Assembly: GCA_051002235.1 (NCBI GenBank)
Contig: JBPCMN010000077.1
Span: 1-19,957 of the forward strand
Source: JBPCMN01 sp013695115
GTDB taxonomy: Bacteria; Actinomycetota; Acidimicrobiia; IMCC26256; JACDBD01
Direction of reading: 5' to 3'
DNA length: 19,957 nt
Part shown: in pieces, positions 8,330-15,575 of the stretch
How the letters are laid out: every line of letters starts with the position of its first letter
Position numbering within the stretch: position 1 is the stretch's first letter
Made by a program: the position numbers and the translations under genes
Notes under the pieces: generated by a model
Databases searched by the model: none
Told to the model about the DNA's origin: nothing
The model's input: the letters and a program-made list of their open reading frames with translations, nothing else

Positions 8330-9474
8330 TGCACGAGCCCCTTGCGCTCCAGCTCGGCGGCGGCCCGGTTCGTCAGGTTCTCGGCCTCCTGCGTGCGCAT
8401 CCAGCCGGCGAGCTCGGAGAGACCCGTCTCGAGATCCACCGTGGGCTCGAACCCGAGCGCCGCGCTGATCTTGGCGATGTCGGCGTAGCAGTGGCGGATG
8501 TCGCCGGCTCGGAAGCGCCCCGGGATCTGCGGCTCGACGCCGGGCACGTCGAGGGCCTTCTGGAGGCCGGCATGCAACTGCAGGAGGTTCGTGGGCCGGC
8601 CGGTTCCCACGTTGAAGACCTGCCCGGCGGCCGCGCCCGGATCAGCCTCGAGCCCCAGCAGGTTGGCGGTGACGATGTCGCGCACGTGGATGAAGTCGCG
8701 GGTCTGGAGACCGTCCTCGTAGATGGTCGGCGCGGCCTCGCTGAGCAGGCACGAACCGAAGATGGCGGCGACGCCCGTGTACGGGTTCGACAGCGCCTGG
8801 CGGGGTCCGTAGATGTTGAAGTACCGCAGGGCGACGGTCGGGATCCCGTAGGTGGCACCAACCAGGAGGCAGTACTCCTCCTGGTCGCGCTTGGTCAGCG
8901 CGTAGACCGAGGTCGGTCGGAGCGCCTTGTCCTCCGTGGTCGGCACCGGCTCGGCGACGCCGCCGTCGGGGCCCAGCATCTCCCACGTCCGGGCGTCGAG
9001 CTGCGCGTCGGGACGCGGCGACGGCGCGAACCGGGTGCCGTCGGCGAGGCGGTACTCCCCCTCCCCGTAGATGCTCATCGACGACGCGACCAGCAGCCGA
9101 TCGAGGGGATGACGTGCCTGACGGTCGACGATCGCCTGGAGGAGGACGGCGGTGGCGTGAGTGTTGCGGGCAACGTAGCGGTCGATCTCGTACATGCTCT
9201 GCCCGACGCCGACCGCCGCCGCCTGATGGAACACGACGTCCACGCCCTCGAGGGCACGGGCGATCGTCGCGGGGTCACCGGTGTCGCCGACCTGGAGCTC
9301 GGCGTCGGGGTGCAGGTACTCCGGGCGGAACCCGGGCTCGGCCGCACCGGGCCCGTGCACCTGCACCTCGAGCCGGTCGAGGACGCGGACTCGGTAGTCG
9401 CGGCTGACGAGCTCATCCACGAGGTGCGAGCCGACAAAGCCGGCCCCGCCGGTCACGAGGACGCTCTTGGTCAT
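8326..9474 (-). CDS. NAD-dependent nucleotide-sugar epimerase/dehydratase (UDP-glucose 4-epimerase-like)
   Basis: 382 residues, an extended SDR. The NAD-binding motif TGGAGFVG is at residues 8-15; the catalytic Ser is in SSMSIYGEG (about 131-139) and Tyr191-x3-Lys195 in YALTK. RYFNIYGPRQ and QTRDFIHVRDIV are typical of the GalE/WbpP-type family acting on UDP-sugars. The ATG is preceded by GGGGAGAA and the 4-bp ATGA overlap with the upstream glycosyltransferase gene fixes it. The downstream glycosyltransferase start overlaps its stop. The likely role is to provide an epimerised UDP-sugar donor for the cluster; the exact substrate cannot be told from sequence. An insert around residues 145-185 between the Ser and Tyr motifs is longer than in simple GalE proteins. 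Confidence 0.9.
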   Translation of the reverse strand: MTKSVLVTGGAGFVGSHLVDELVSRDYRVRVLDRLEVQVHGPGAAEPGFRPEYLHPDAELQVGDTGDPATIARALEGVDVVFHQAAAVGVGQSMYEIDRYVARNTHATAVLLQAIVDRQARHPLDRLLVASSMSIYGEGEYRLADGTRFAPSPRPDAQLDARTWEMLGPDGGVAEPVPTTEDKALRPTSVYALTKRDQEEYCLLVGATYGIPTVALRYFNIYGPRQALSNPYTGVAAIFGSCLLSEAAPTIYEDGLQTRDFIHVRDIVTANLLGLEADPGAAAGQVFNVGTGRPTNLLQLHAGLQKALDVPGVEPQIPGRFRAGDIRHCYADIAKISAALGFEPTVDLETGLSELAGWMRTQEAENLTNRAAAELERKGLVH

Positions 9475-12395
9475 GTGTTCTCCCCGTTCTCGTGCTCGTC
9501 GGTCGGGCGTCGCCGCCGGCTGCGGAGCCGGGCGAAGCCTCGGTACAGCCGGCTCAGCATGGCGGATGCCGAGCCCCGGAGGCCGGGGCGGACCGGGCCA
9601 CTGATGCGCTCGGCTCGTTCGAACCCATCGTCGGTCGGCATGAGCTGGTACGGCAAGTCGGTCTCCACCCAACCGTCGTTGCGCACCCAGCGTAGGAACG
9701 CGGCCGGGTCGTCCACGAGATCGGGAAAGACGGCTCGAAGATCCGGACGGCCCGACCACAGCTCGTACAGGTAGCGGGAGACGACCGGCGAGCGGGGCGG
9801 GAAGACCGGCACATTCAGCCAGCGCAGGAACGCGACTGCGCCCCCGGGGCTGTCGGGATCGGGTGGCCCCTCGTCGCGGCCGGCTTCGAGCGCGCCTCCC
9901 GTCGCGAGCAGTCGATGCATGACCTCATCGACCGGCGTTCCGTCGGGTAGCCAGTCGTATTCGTACCAGCGGAAGAAGTCGCGCGGCAGGACCCTCCAGC
10001 CCCGCGTGAAGAACGCACGCCACGTTGCCTCCGAGCGCCCCGCGTGACGGGTGGCGGTGATCTGGTCGGCAAGGAGGCGACCGCACCGCTCGACCGAGAG
10101 CTGGGTCTGGATGCGCTCGGCGGCCCGCCGGCCCCGCTCGCGGGCCTCGTCCGGGTGTTCCACGACCCCGCGCATGAGTGCGGCGGCGTGGTCGAGGTCG
10201 GGCTCGGCCCAGCGGCCCTGGGGCGGGTAGGGGGCGCAGCCGGAGCCGATGGTCCGCATCTCGTAGTCGACGAGGTAGGCGACCGAGTCGTCCATGAATG
10301 TGAGGTTCCCGGAGTAGGCGGTGGCGATGACCGGCTTCCCCAGGGCCAGGGCCTCCGCCAGCGGCAGGCCGTAGCCTTCCGACCGGTGCAGCGACACGTA
10401 CGTGTCGCAGGTCGCCAGCAGCGCCGCTTGGGCCTCCACCGGGAGGTACCGGTCGAGCACGACGACGTCGTCGCGTCCGCCGGCCGCGGCTCGCAGCATC
10501 TCGAGCGCCGCCGGCCGCTGGTCGCCGTTGATCGACTTCACCACGAGCACGGGCCCTTCGTCGGGGTCGAACGCACGAGTGAACGCCTCGACGAGCCCCA
10601 GGGGGTTCTTGCGCTCAGGTGTGCTGAGGAAGTCGAACGCGAAGAAGAACAGGTGCCGGCTTTCGGGGACACCGAGCTGGGTGCGGGTGGTGGCGGCGTC
10701 GACGACCAGCGGGGCCACAGGCACCGGGACGGTCCGGACCGGCTTGGACGTGACCGCCGCGACCGCGTCTCGGGTGAAGTCGCTCGCGACCCAGACCTCG
10801 TCGACCAGGTCGGCCGGGTCGCGGGGCGGCAGGTCGAAGTGCTCGGCTTCCCAGAACCACACTCCGATCGTGTGGCGCCCGGCGAAGAACTCGGGCCCCA
10901 GCTGCTCGGCGACGTCCGGAGTCTCGGCCGCGTTCACGCACAGCAGGTTGACGTCGTAGCGGGCCTCGGATACCGGGACCGACGAGTGGGGAAGCATGCG
11001 GGCGCTGAGCGTCTCGGGAAGCGAGACCGATGCCACCGGCACCCCCGCATCCTCCAGCGCCGAGAGCAGCAGTCGGCCCACCTCACCGATCCCCAGCACC
11101 GCGTCGAGCCATCCCACGACGTTCACGCCTTCGGGGAGCGGGCCGCGACGGCGGCGACGACGCCGCTCGACCACACGCTGCTCCACCGCATGAGGAGTTG
11201 GGCGCACGCACAGGGGCACGGCCCGTTCGTCGGCGCCGAGGATCTGCACCCACTCGAGGTACTGGTCGGCGCTCTCGCCGACCAGCGACGGGTACAGCTG
11301 GAGCAGGTCGTCGCTCTCGAGCCACAGACGGGCCAGGTAACGCGACACACTGGGCTGGACCGGGGGAAAGACGCTCTCGTTGAGCCAGGCCACGAATGTG
11401 TCGGGACCGGCGCGCCCGAACGGGTTGGGCGGCTCCGGTCGATCGTCGGCGGCGTCGGCGGCATCGGCGAGCGCATCCCGGTACAGCCGTCGCATCCGCC
11501 CGTCGATGCGACTGCCGTCGGGGAGCACGCCGTACCCGTAGGGGACCTCCTTCGTTCCGTAGCCGGCGCGGCGGAGCTCCTCGTCGTAGTCCGAGCAGAG
11601 TTGCCTCAGAGCCGGCTTCTCGCCGAGCACGCGCCGCGCCGGCCCTGCGGTTTCGTCGCCGAGCACGTGTGCCTGTTCCGGCGAGTAGCCACTGAACTGG
11701 AACGACCGCAGAGGCCGCCCCTCGACCTCGTACCCGTTGTCCCGTATCCGGAGGTCGCGACAATGCAGGTTCCACCACGCGACGTTGTACGCAGGGTCGC
11801 GCAACACGTGGGCGGAGAAGATCGCCGGTGCCCGGTCGAGCCAGCGTCCGAGATCGGGATGGGTCCCGCCAGTGGCACCGAAGTCGCCCGCCCACGCATC
11901 GACGAACGGCGCGCTCGCGTCGCCGACGGCAACGAAGCCGGGAGCGAACGCACCGAGGTCGAGCACGAAGTCCCGGTCGTCGGACGTGTGCGCGGGTGGC
12001 CGCTCGGTCCGGGGGACGAGCACGACGCCATGCCGGTCGGCCAGACCGGCGACCTCGTCGAGCGCGGCGAAGACCGCGATGTCGGACGCCATGAACAACA
12101 CACTCGGGTGGCCGAGGTCCAGCTGCCGCCGCAGCAGATGGGGCACCAGCGCGGCGGCCAGCCCGTCCTCGTCGCAGAGCAGGGCCAGTCGCTCCCGCGC
12201 GGCCTCGGCGAGGTCGAGGTCCCGGGGTCGGATGACCTCGAACGGCTCGTCGCGCGGGTCGACCTCGTCTTCCCGGTCGTCGAGCACGAGTGCCGTGAAG
12301 GATGCGTCCGGGTTGTGGTGGAGGAACGACCGGGCCAGCACACGTGCGCCGGGGAGGCCGCGCCGCGAAACGGCCGTGCAGGCCCCGAAGCGCAT
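9471..12395 (-). CDS. Large two-domain glycosyltransferase (GT-A-like plus GT4) with duplicated accessory domain
   Basis: 974 residues. Residues 1-270 resemble a GT-A nucleotide-sugar transferase: ACTAVSRRGLPGARVLARSF, then VLFMASDIAVFAALDEV at about 99-115, where the usual DxD is degenerate (ASD). Residues about 423-785 form a GT4 GT-B domain: NVVGWLDAVLGIGEVGRLL, VWVASDFTRDAV, and EGYGLPLAE as an EX7E motif (Glu673, Glu681). Two related segments flank it, about 286-400 and 811-922, each with an LPDG start, a WLN-VFPP core, SRYL, LW and a DL-P-LV ending. Start: ATG with GGAGGA nine bases upstream; translation is open much further upstream but that is the hydrolase's opposite frame. The stop overlaps the epimerase start (ATGA). 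It probably adds one or two sugars to a surface glycan; specificity is unknown. Confidence 0.88.
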   Translation of the reverse strand: MRFGACTAVSRRGLPGARVLARSFLHHNPDASFTALVLDDREDEVDPRDEPFEVIRPRDLDLAEAARERLALLCDEDGLAAALVPHLLRRQLDLGHPSVLFMASDIAVFAALDEVAGLADRHGVVLVPRTERPPAHTSDDRDFVLDLGAFAPGFVAVGDASAPFVDAWAGDFGATGGTHPDLGRWLDRAPAIFSAHVLRDPAYNVAWWNLHCRDLRIRDNGYEVEGRPLRSFQFSGYSPEQAHVLGDETAGPARRVLGEKPALRQLCSDYDEELRRAGYGTKEVPYGYGVLPDGSRIDGRMRRLYRDALADAADAADDRPEPPNPFGRAGPDTFVAWLNESVFPPVQPSVSRYLARLWLESDDLLQLYPSLVGESADQYLEWVQILGADERAVPLCVRPTPHAVEQRVVERRRRRRRGPLPEGVNVVGWLDAVLGIGEVGRLLLSALEDAGVPVASVSLPETLSARMLPHSSVPVSEARYDVNLLCVNAAETPDVAEQLGPEFFAGRHTIGVWFWEAEHFDLPPRDPADLVDEVWVASDFTRDAVAAVTSKPVRTVPVPVAPLVVDAATTRTQLGVPESRHLFFFAFDFLSTPERKNPLGLVEAFTRAFDPDEGPVLVVKSINGDQRPAALEMLRAAAGGRDDVVVLDRYLPVEAQAALLATCDTYVSLHRSEGYGLPLAEALALGKPVIATAYSGNLTFMDDSVAYLVDYEMRTIGSGCAPYPPQGRWAEPDLDHAAALMRGVVEHPDEARERGRRAAERIQTQLSVERCGRLLADQITATRHAGRSEATWRAFFTRGWRVLPRDFFRWYEYDWLPDGTPVDEVMHRLLATGGALEAGRDEGPPDPDSPGGAVAFLRWLNVPVFPPRSPVVSRYLYELWSGRPDLRAVFPDLVDDPAAFLRWVRNDGWVETDLPYQLMPTDDGFERAERISGPVRPGLRGSASAMLSRLYRGFARLRSRRRRPTDEHENGENT

Positions 12396-12469
12396 GACCC
12401 TGCATCCTCCCACTCGGTCCGGGGCGGAACCACACTGGAACGCGCTGCCGCCGGTTGCGGAGTCGCGGG

Positions 12470-13210
12470 TCAGGGCTGCTGGCGCCCGAGCCACCCCAGC
12501 AGTAGCGCCATCGCCCGGGGATCGTGCCGCAGGCGACGACCGGCGGCATGCACGAGACGCAACTCCGCCGTCGGTCCGGCCGCGTCGCAAATGGCGCGGG
12601 CCGCGGAGGCCGGCATCTCGTCGTCGGTGCCATGGACGACGAGCAGCGGCCGGGGTGCGAGGCGCCGGGCCGCCGCGACCGCGTCGATCGCCGCCGCCTC
12701 CGACTCCCAGGCGGCGACGTCGGCCGGGAACCCCGAAGACCGGATCATGCCGGCGCGGCGGGCGTACTCGACCAGCGACACCCCCGCCCGCCTGCGCTCG
12801 AGCGCCACCGGCGCCCCGAGCACGGCGACACCGCGTATGCGCTCGTCGGCGGCGGCGGCCCGGATCGCGAGCGTGCCTCCCTCGGCCACGCCGATGACCC
12901 AGACCCCGGACACGCCCTCGCCCGCGAGTGTCCCGACGGCGCTCCCGAGGTCGGCGAGCCACCCCTCGACCGAGAAGTCGCCCTCGGAGGCGCCGGTACC
13001 CCGGAAGTTGAAGGCGAGCGCGACCCACCCGGCGTCCCGCGCGATCCGGTCGGCGAGCTCCGGGTAGGTCGCCGCCGAGCTGGCGGCGCCCCGTGGGCCG
13101 CTCGGGAAGCCGTGGCACAACACGACGCCGCCAACGAGCCGAGATGCCGACGGCGGTCGCGCGAGGTGTGCCGACAGGCGGAGCCCGTCCGAGCTGATCG
13201 ACTCGTTCAC
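12470..13210 (-). CDS. Alpha/beta hydrolase-fold protein, possibly lacking the usual catalytic residues
   Basis: 246 residues from a GTG with GGGGGGAG about 10 bases upstream. The fold shows in GVVLCHGFP (oxyanion strand, 28-36), ALAFNFRGTGASEG (65-77) and PLLVVHGTDDEMP (188-200, containing the acid residue). The nucleophile elbow reads GVAEGG (107-112), with Ala109 where GxSxG proteins have Ser. Near the C-terminus the usual Gly-His is Gly-Arg (AAGRRLRHD, Arg225). Taken literally this is a pseudo-enzyme; some relatives I recall also lack the Ser, so it may be a family with another function. It lies 74 bp upstream of the large glycosyltransferase on the same strand and is divergent from the DUF1802 gene, 33 bp apart. 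Confidence 0.82.
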   Translation of the reverse strand: MNESISSDGLRLSAHLARPPSASRLVGGVVLCHGFPSGPRGAASSAATYPELADRIARDAGWVALAFNFRGTGASEGDFSVEGWLADLGSAVGTLAGEGVSGVWVIGVAEGGTLAIRAAAADERIRGVAVLGAPVALERRRAGVSLVEYARRAGMIRSSGFPADVAAWESEAAAIDAVAAARRLAPRPLLVVHGTDDEMPASAARAICDAAGPTAELRLVHAAGRRLRHDPRAMALLLGWLGRQQP

Positions 13211-13229
13211 GTCGCGGCCGCTCCCCCCA

Positions 13230-13235
13230 TATCCT
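13230..13235 (+). promoter_or_regulatory. Candidate -10 element for a leaderless DUF1802 transcript
   Basis: TATCCT (TANNNT type) ends eight bases before the GTG at 13244; there is no Shine-Dalgarno there. The spacing fits transcription starting at or next to the start codon. It lies in the 33-bp gap between the divergent hydrolase and DUF1802 genes. Confidence 0.45.
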
Positions 13236-13243
13236 GGCCCACC

Positions 13244-13840
13244 GTGAAGGCTCCCGCGCTCAAGGAGTGGGCGGTCATCGTGCGTGCGCTGCTCGAAGGC
13301 GAGCAGATCATCGACCTCCGCAAGGGCGGGTTGCGCGAGGACGGCCGCCACTTCCGCCTGCGCGCATCCCGCTTCTGGTTGTACCCGACGGCCGAGCACC
13401 AGCGAACCGAGCTGATCAAGGCGGCATACCGCCACAGCATCGAGCTGAGTACCGCCGCGCCGGTCGGTGGGGCCATCCCCGTCGAAGGCTGGGCCGACGT
13501 GGTCGGTGCCGCCCAGATCACCGAGCCCGAGGACCTCTCGAACCTGGATTCCAGGTCGATCTGGACCCCGGACTACGCCGCCGCCCGCCTCGCCTGGAAG
13601 CGGCGCGACCCGCTCTGGGTGCTCGTGCTGCGCGTGCACCGGTTACGCGAGCCCGTGACCGTGCCCTGGCGCGACGAGTACGGCGGATGCACCACCTGGG
13701 TCGAACTCGTCGACTTGCCCGACGACCCCGCGTCGCTTCCGAGCGAGCCTGCCCTCTCCGATGTCGCGTTCGACGGTCGCCTCAAGGGTACGGTCGACGC
13801 CCTGCCGGCCGGCTTGGGCGAGCCGGACCCGGTTCCGTAG
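13244..13840 (+). CDS. DUF1802 family protein
   Basis: 198 residues. The N-terminus ALKEWAVIVRALLEGEQIIDLRKGG followed by FRLRASRFWLYPTAEHQ is the hallmark of DUF1802, a family of unknown function with a conserved Lys-Gly-Gly strand and an aromatic YPT-EHQ motif. The conserved WVELVD near residue 150 and the C-terminal region complete it; the length is normal for the family. No signal peptide or membrane segment, so it is cytoplasmic. The GTG start is chosen because the family consensus begins five codons later, and a TATCCT -10 lies just upstream. It stands alone on the plus strand between the hydrolase and the broken SGNH-like gene. The function is unknown. Confidence 0.85.
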   Translation: MKAPALKEWAVIVRALLEGEQIIDLRKGGLREDGRHFRLRASRFWLYPTAEHQRTELIKAAYRHSIELSTAAPVGGAIPVEGWADVVGAAQITEPEDLSNLDSRSIWTPDYAAARLAWKRRDPLWVLVLRVHRLREPVTVPWRDEYGGCTTWVELVDLPDDPASLPSEPALSDVAFDGRLKGTVDALPAGLGEPDPVP

Positions 13841-13874
13841 GCTGCGCGCTCCACTGATCGGCTCGGGAGGTCGG

Positions 13875-14277
13875 GTGCAGAAGGCATCGTTCGTCGTCGC
13901 TCAGCACCTCGACCTACGTCGACCCCGACGCGGCCCTGCCGACGCCCGAGGAGAACCCCCAGATCAACGAGATCTGGTACGAGGCCTACGGTCCGAAGGA
14001 CCCGCCCGCGAACTGGCAACCCCCGGTCCCGGGGCAGGAGTTCGTCCCGGCGAAGGAGAAGATCGAGCGGCTCAACGAGCTCAAGGTGGAGGCGGGGGGA
14101 AAAGCGGACGTCCCGGTGCTCGACATCAACGGCTTCATCCAACCCAAGGGCAAGTACGCGGCGAAGTACAAGGGCGAGTTCATCCGCCACGCCGACCGCT
14201 CGCATTTCAACGAGCGGGGCTACGACCTCATCGCCGAGTTCCTCGTACCCAAGCTGCGCAAGGCCGCGAAGTCGTAG
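13875..14277 (+). pseudogene. Broken SGNH/GDSL-hydrolase-like gene (C-terminal remnant)
   Basis: From about 13915 to the TAG at 14275 one frame encodes a coherent, protein-like 120 residues beginning TYVDPDAALPTPEENPQ and ending HADRSHFNERGYDLIAEF plus a basic tail. The DRSH in that ending matches the block V DxxH of SGNH hydrolases, and VPVLDINGF is a plausible preceding strand. The frame has no suitable start upstream and hits TGA at 13855. A GTG at 13875 with GGGAGG just before it starts in another frame (VQKASFVVAQHL) and would need a one-base frameshift near 13912 to join. The Gly/Ser nucleophile part of an SGNH domain is missing. I read it as a truncated, frameshifted remnant. Its last 58 bp overlap the convergent MauE-like gene. 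Confidence 0.5.
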
Positions 14278-14843
14278 CTCCCGGCGTCGCCCCGATCAGC
14301 TGAAGCCGGGGAGGGTTGGTCACGACCCGCTCCGGCCGGGATGCGGGCACGCGGCAGGGCGGTGAGCGCGAGGAAGGCAAGAGAGCTCCCCGTCGCCACC
14401 AGGAGCAGGAACGGGATGCCGGCGAGGGGCTGGTCGGCTACGACCCGGGTGAGGCCGACGCCGGGGTCGAGCGCCACGCCCGCGGCCACCAGCGCCGCGC
14501 ACCCGTTGACGACGAGGTGGGTGATCGTCGGGGGTGTGTCGGAGCGCCCGAAGCATCCGCACGACGCGATCGGCAGCTGCTTCGCGAGCGCGACGGCCAC
14601 GAACACGCCGAACCCGAGGTAGGAGAGCGCGACCGCAGCCGCGAAGGCACGGTCGCCGAACGCCAACGCGCCGGCGCCGATCACCGCCTCGGCCCCCGCA
14701 CCCATACGCACCAGCGACGGGCGAGACGGAAGCCCGAGGGCGCGCAGCGCCCCCGTCGTGTCGTCGGGCCGGATCACCTTGAGCGCGCCCCCGATCAGCA
14801 GCAGTGTCGCCGCGATCGCAAAGGGTCCCGCGAGCACGCTCAT
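14220..14843 (-). CDS. MauE/DoxX-like membrane protein
   Basis: 207 residues with four or five membrane helices (about 5-22, 46-65, 66-87, 107-125, 140-160). The motif SCGCFG with Cys95 and Cys97 between helices is the signature of MauE-type proteins, which in methylamine dehydrogenase clusters help form disulfides in the periplasm and elsewhere accompany thioredoxin-like proteins. The ATG start has no Shine-Dalgarno but TAGCCT lies seven bases upstream, suggesting a leaderless transcript. The C-terminal 45 residues are polar and antisense to the broken SGNH-like gene, so the natural end of the protein may have been altered. A 53-residue membrane protein that looks like the N-terminus of the usual thioredoxin-like partner lies 80 bp upstream. 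The redox role is inferred from family only. Confidence 0.8.
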   Translation of the reverse strand: MSVLAGPFAIAATLLLIGGALKVIRPDDTTGALRALGLPSRPSLVRMGAGAEAVIGAGALAFGDRAFAAAVALSYLGFGVFVAVALAKQLPIASCGCFGRSDTPPTITHLVVNGCAALVAAGVALDPGVGLTRVVADQPLAGIPFLLLVATGSSLAFLALTALPRARIPAGAGRDQPSPASADRGDAGSYDFAALRSLGTRNSAMRS

Positions 14844-14850
14844 TCGGCCG

Positions 14851-14856
14851 AGGCTA
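14851..14856 (-). promoter_or_regulatory. Candidate -10 element for the MauE-like gene
   Basis: TAGCCT on the minus strand, seven bases before the ATG at 14843; no ribosome binding site is present, so a leaderless message is plausible. Confidence 0.4.
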
Positions 14857-14891
14857 GAGCGCGCACCGCTGCGGGTACGGAATCGTTCGGC

Positions 14892-14960
14892 TCACGGCTC
14901 GGGCGGCGCGAGAACGGCGTCGATCACGTGCGCGATCCCGTTGTTCGCTTCGGCAGCGAA
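14892..14960 (-). pseudogene. Fasciclin (FAS1) domain C-terminal remnant
   Basis: One minus-strand frame reads FAAEANNGIAHVIDAVLAPP, then Glu-Pro and a stop. NGxxHVIDxVLxPP at a protein C-terminus is the conserved last strand of FAS1 (fasciclin) domains, normally about 140 residues long; only this tail is present. The frame is offset from the 53-residue membrane protein that runs through the same DNA, so the two do not make one fusion protein. It is probably what is left of a neighbouring gene after a deletion. The identification rests on about 18 residues. Confidence 0.45.
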
Positions 14961-15085
14961 GGATCGAGGTCGACCCCGAGGTCGTGCAGCGAACGCAGGA
15001 TCTCGGCGTGGCTGCGGAGCACGCCTGCGACCAGTAGGGCGAGCAGTGCGACGACCACCGCCAGCAACGTCACCAGAACCGCCAT
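14924..15085 (-). CDS. Truncated 53-residue membrane protein (thioredoxin-like/MauD-type N-terminal anchor)
   Basis: Begins MAVLVTLLAVVVALLALLVA, one membrane helix, followed by VLRSHAEILRSLHDLGVDLD and then a short unrelated-looking tail (LPKRTTGSRT). The helix plus the SHAEILRxLHxLG segment is what I recall from the membrane anchors of thioredoxin-like proteins next to MauE genes in Actinobacteria, where a redox domain of about 130 residues should follow. Here it is absent. The frame stops just where the fasciclin-like tail begins in another frame. No strong Shine-Dalgarno; it may still be expressed as a small membrane peptide. The identity as a MauD-type relic is an inference from position and sequence style. 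Confidence 0.45.
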   Translation of the reverse strand: MAVLVTLLAVVVALLALLVAGVLRSHAEILRSLHDLGVDLDPSLPKRTTGSRT

Positions 15086-15109
15086 GACGGGGCGATTCTC
15101 GCGCGTTTC

Positions 15110-15184
15110 CTACCGGGCCGGGGCCACGGGTTGGGGGACGAGCCAGCCCACCACCAGGTCCTCACGAAACCGGGTGCCGGTCAT
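15110..15184 (-). CDS. 24-residue open reading frame coupled to the upstream gene
   Basis: Starts at an ATG overlapping the stop of the 78-residue gene as ATGA, the usual sign of translational coupling, and ends at TAG. The peptide begins MTGTRFREDLVVGWLVPQP and has no recognisable domain. It could be a real coupled mini-gene or the shortened start of a lost gene; the adjacent scar makes the second plausible. There is little to support function. Confidence 0.25.
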   Translation of the reverse strand: MTGTRFREDLVVGWLVPQPVAPAR

Positions 15185-15417
15185 GCGGAGGCGGAGGCGG
15201 TGTTCTCGGTTTCGTGAATGGAGGAATGCGGCCGGTAGCCCCGGTTGCGGGCCTCGGCGAGGGTGTCAGGCCCGAACGCGGCGAACTGCTCCGAGGCCAT
15301 GAGCTCATCGATCGTCTCGGCCAGCCCGGCCGCGTCGACCAGGTCGAGGTCGTACACCACCTGGGTGCGCTTGTCGCCGAGGAAGCGGAAGCTCTCGAAT
15401 CGGGCGGGTCGGCTCAC
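15181..15417 (-). CDS. 78-residue conserved-looking protein of unknown function
   Basis: Not recognised. Starts at a GTG with no ribosome binding site but with TACCGT six bases upstream, so probably leaderless. The first part (PARFESFRFLGDKRTQVVYDL) looks like a small alpha/beta segment, followed by an acidic amphipathic helix (AAGLAETIDELMASEQF) and a polar tail ending ENTASASA. It has good protein-like composition and codon use like its neighbours; no signal or membrane segment, so cytoplasmic. A 31-bp hairpin lies 18 bp upstream of the start, which would separate it from the unit before it. Translation in the same frame extends upstream through the hairpin but that is not protein-like. Confidence 0.6.
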   Translation of the reverse strand: MSRPARFESFRFLGDKRTQVVYDLDLVDAAGLAETIDELMASEQFAAFGPDTLAEARNRGYRPHSSIHETENTASASA

Positions 15418-15423
15418 GCGGGA

Positions 15424-15429
15424 ACGGTA
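15424..15429 (-). promoter_or_regulatory. Candidate -10 element for the 78-residue gene
   Basis: TACCGT on the minus strand, six bases before the GTG at 15417, just downstream of the 14-bp hairpin. No Shine-Dalgarno in the gap. Confidence 0.4.
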
Positions 15430-15434
15430 ACGCG

Positions 15435-15465
15435 GGGAAGGGGGCGCCCTCGGCGCCCCCTTCCC
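15435..15465 (-). terminator. Strong hairpin, likely terminator of the small unit at 15576-15637
   Basis: Perfect inverted repeat: GGGAAGGGGGCGCC pairs with GGCGCCCCCTTCCC across a three-base loop, a 14-bp stem. No U-tract follows on either strand, as is common for actinobacterial terminators. It lies about 110 bp after the 13-codon reading frame and just before the promoter of the 78-residue gene, so it most likely ends the minus-strand small transcript. Confidence 0.6.
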
Positions 15466-15575
15466 ACGCATCGGCTGATGTGATCGCCGCGTCGGGAGTT
15501 CGCGGGTGGGACCAACCCCGCCCGAGCGGCACCGGTGCGGCGGTGGGACTCCGCCAGACCGTCGAGCCTTCCGGC

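Noticed and set aside
10044..13067. 1007-codon plus-strand open frame opposite the large glycosyltransferase
   Set aside because: No recognisable domains, Arg/Gly/Val-rich, and spans the complement of two convincing genes and their intergenic gap.
12396..13118. Upstream extension of the large glycosyltransferase frame
   Set aside because: It overlaps the hydrolase gene in another frame on the same strand; the ATG at 12395 has a strong ribosome binding site and the family-like sequence starts there.
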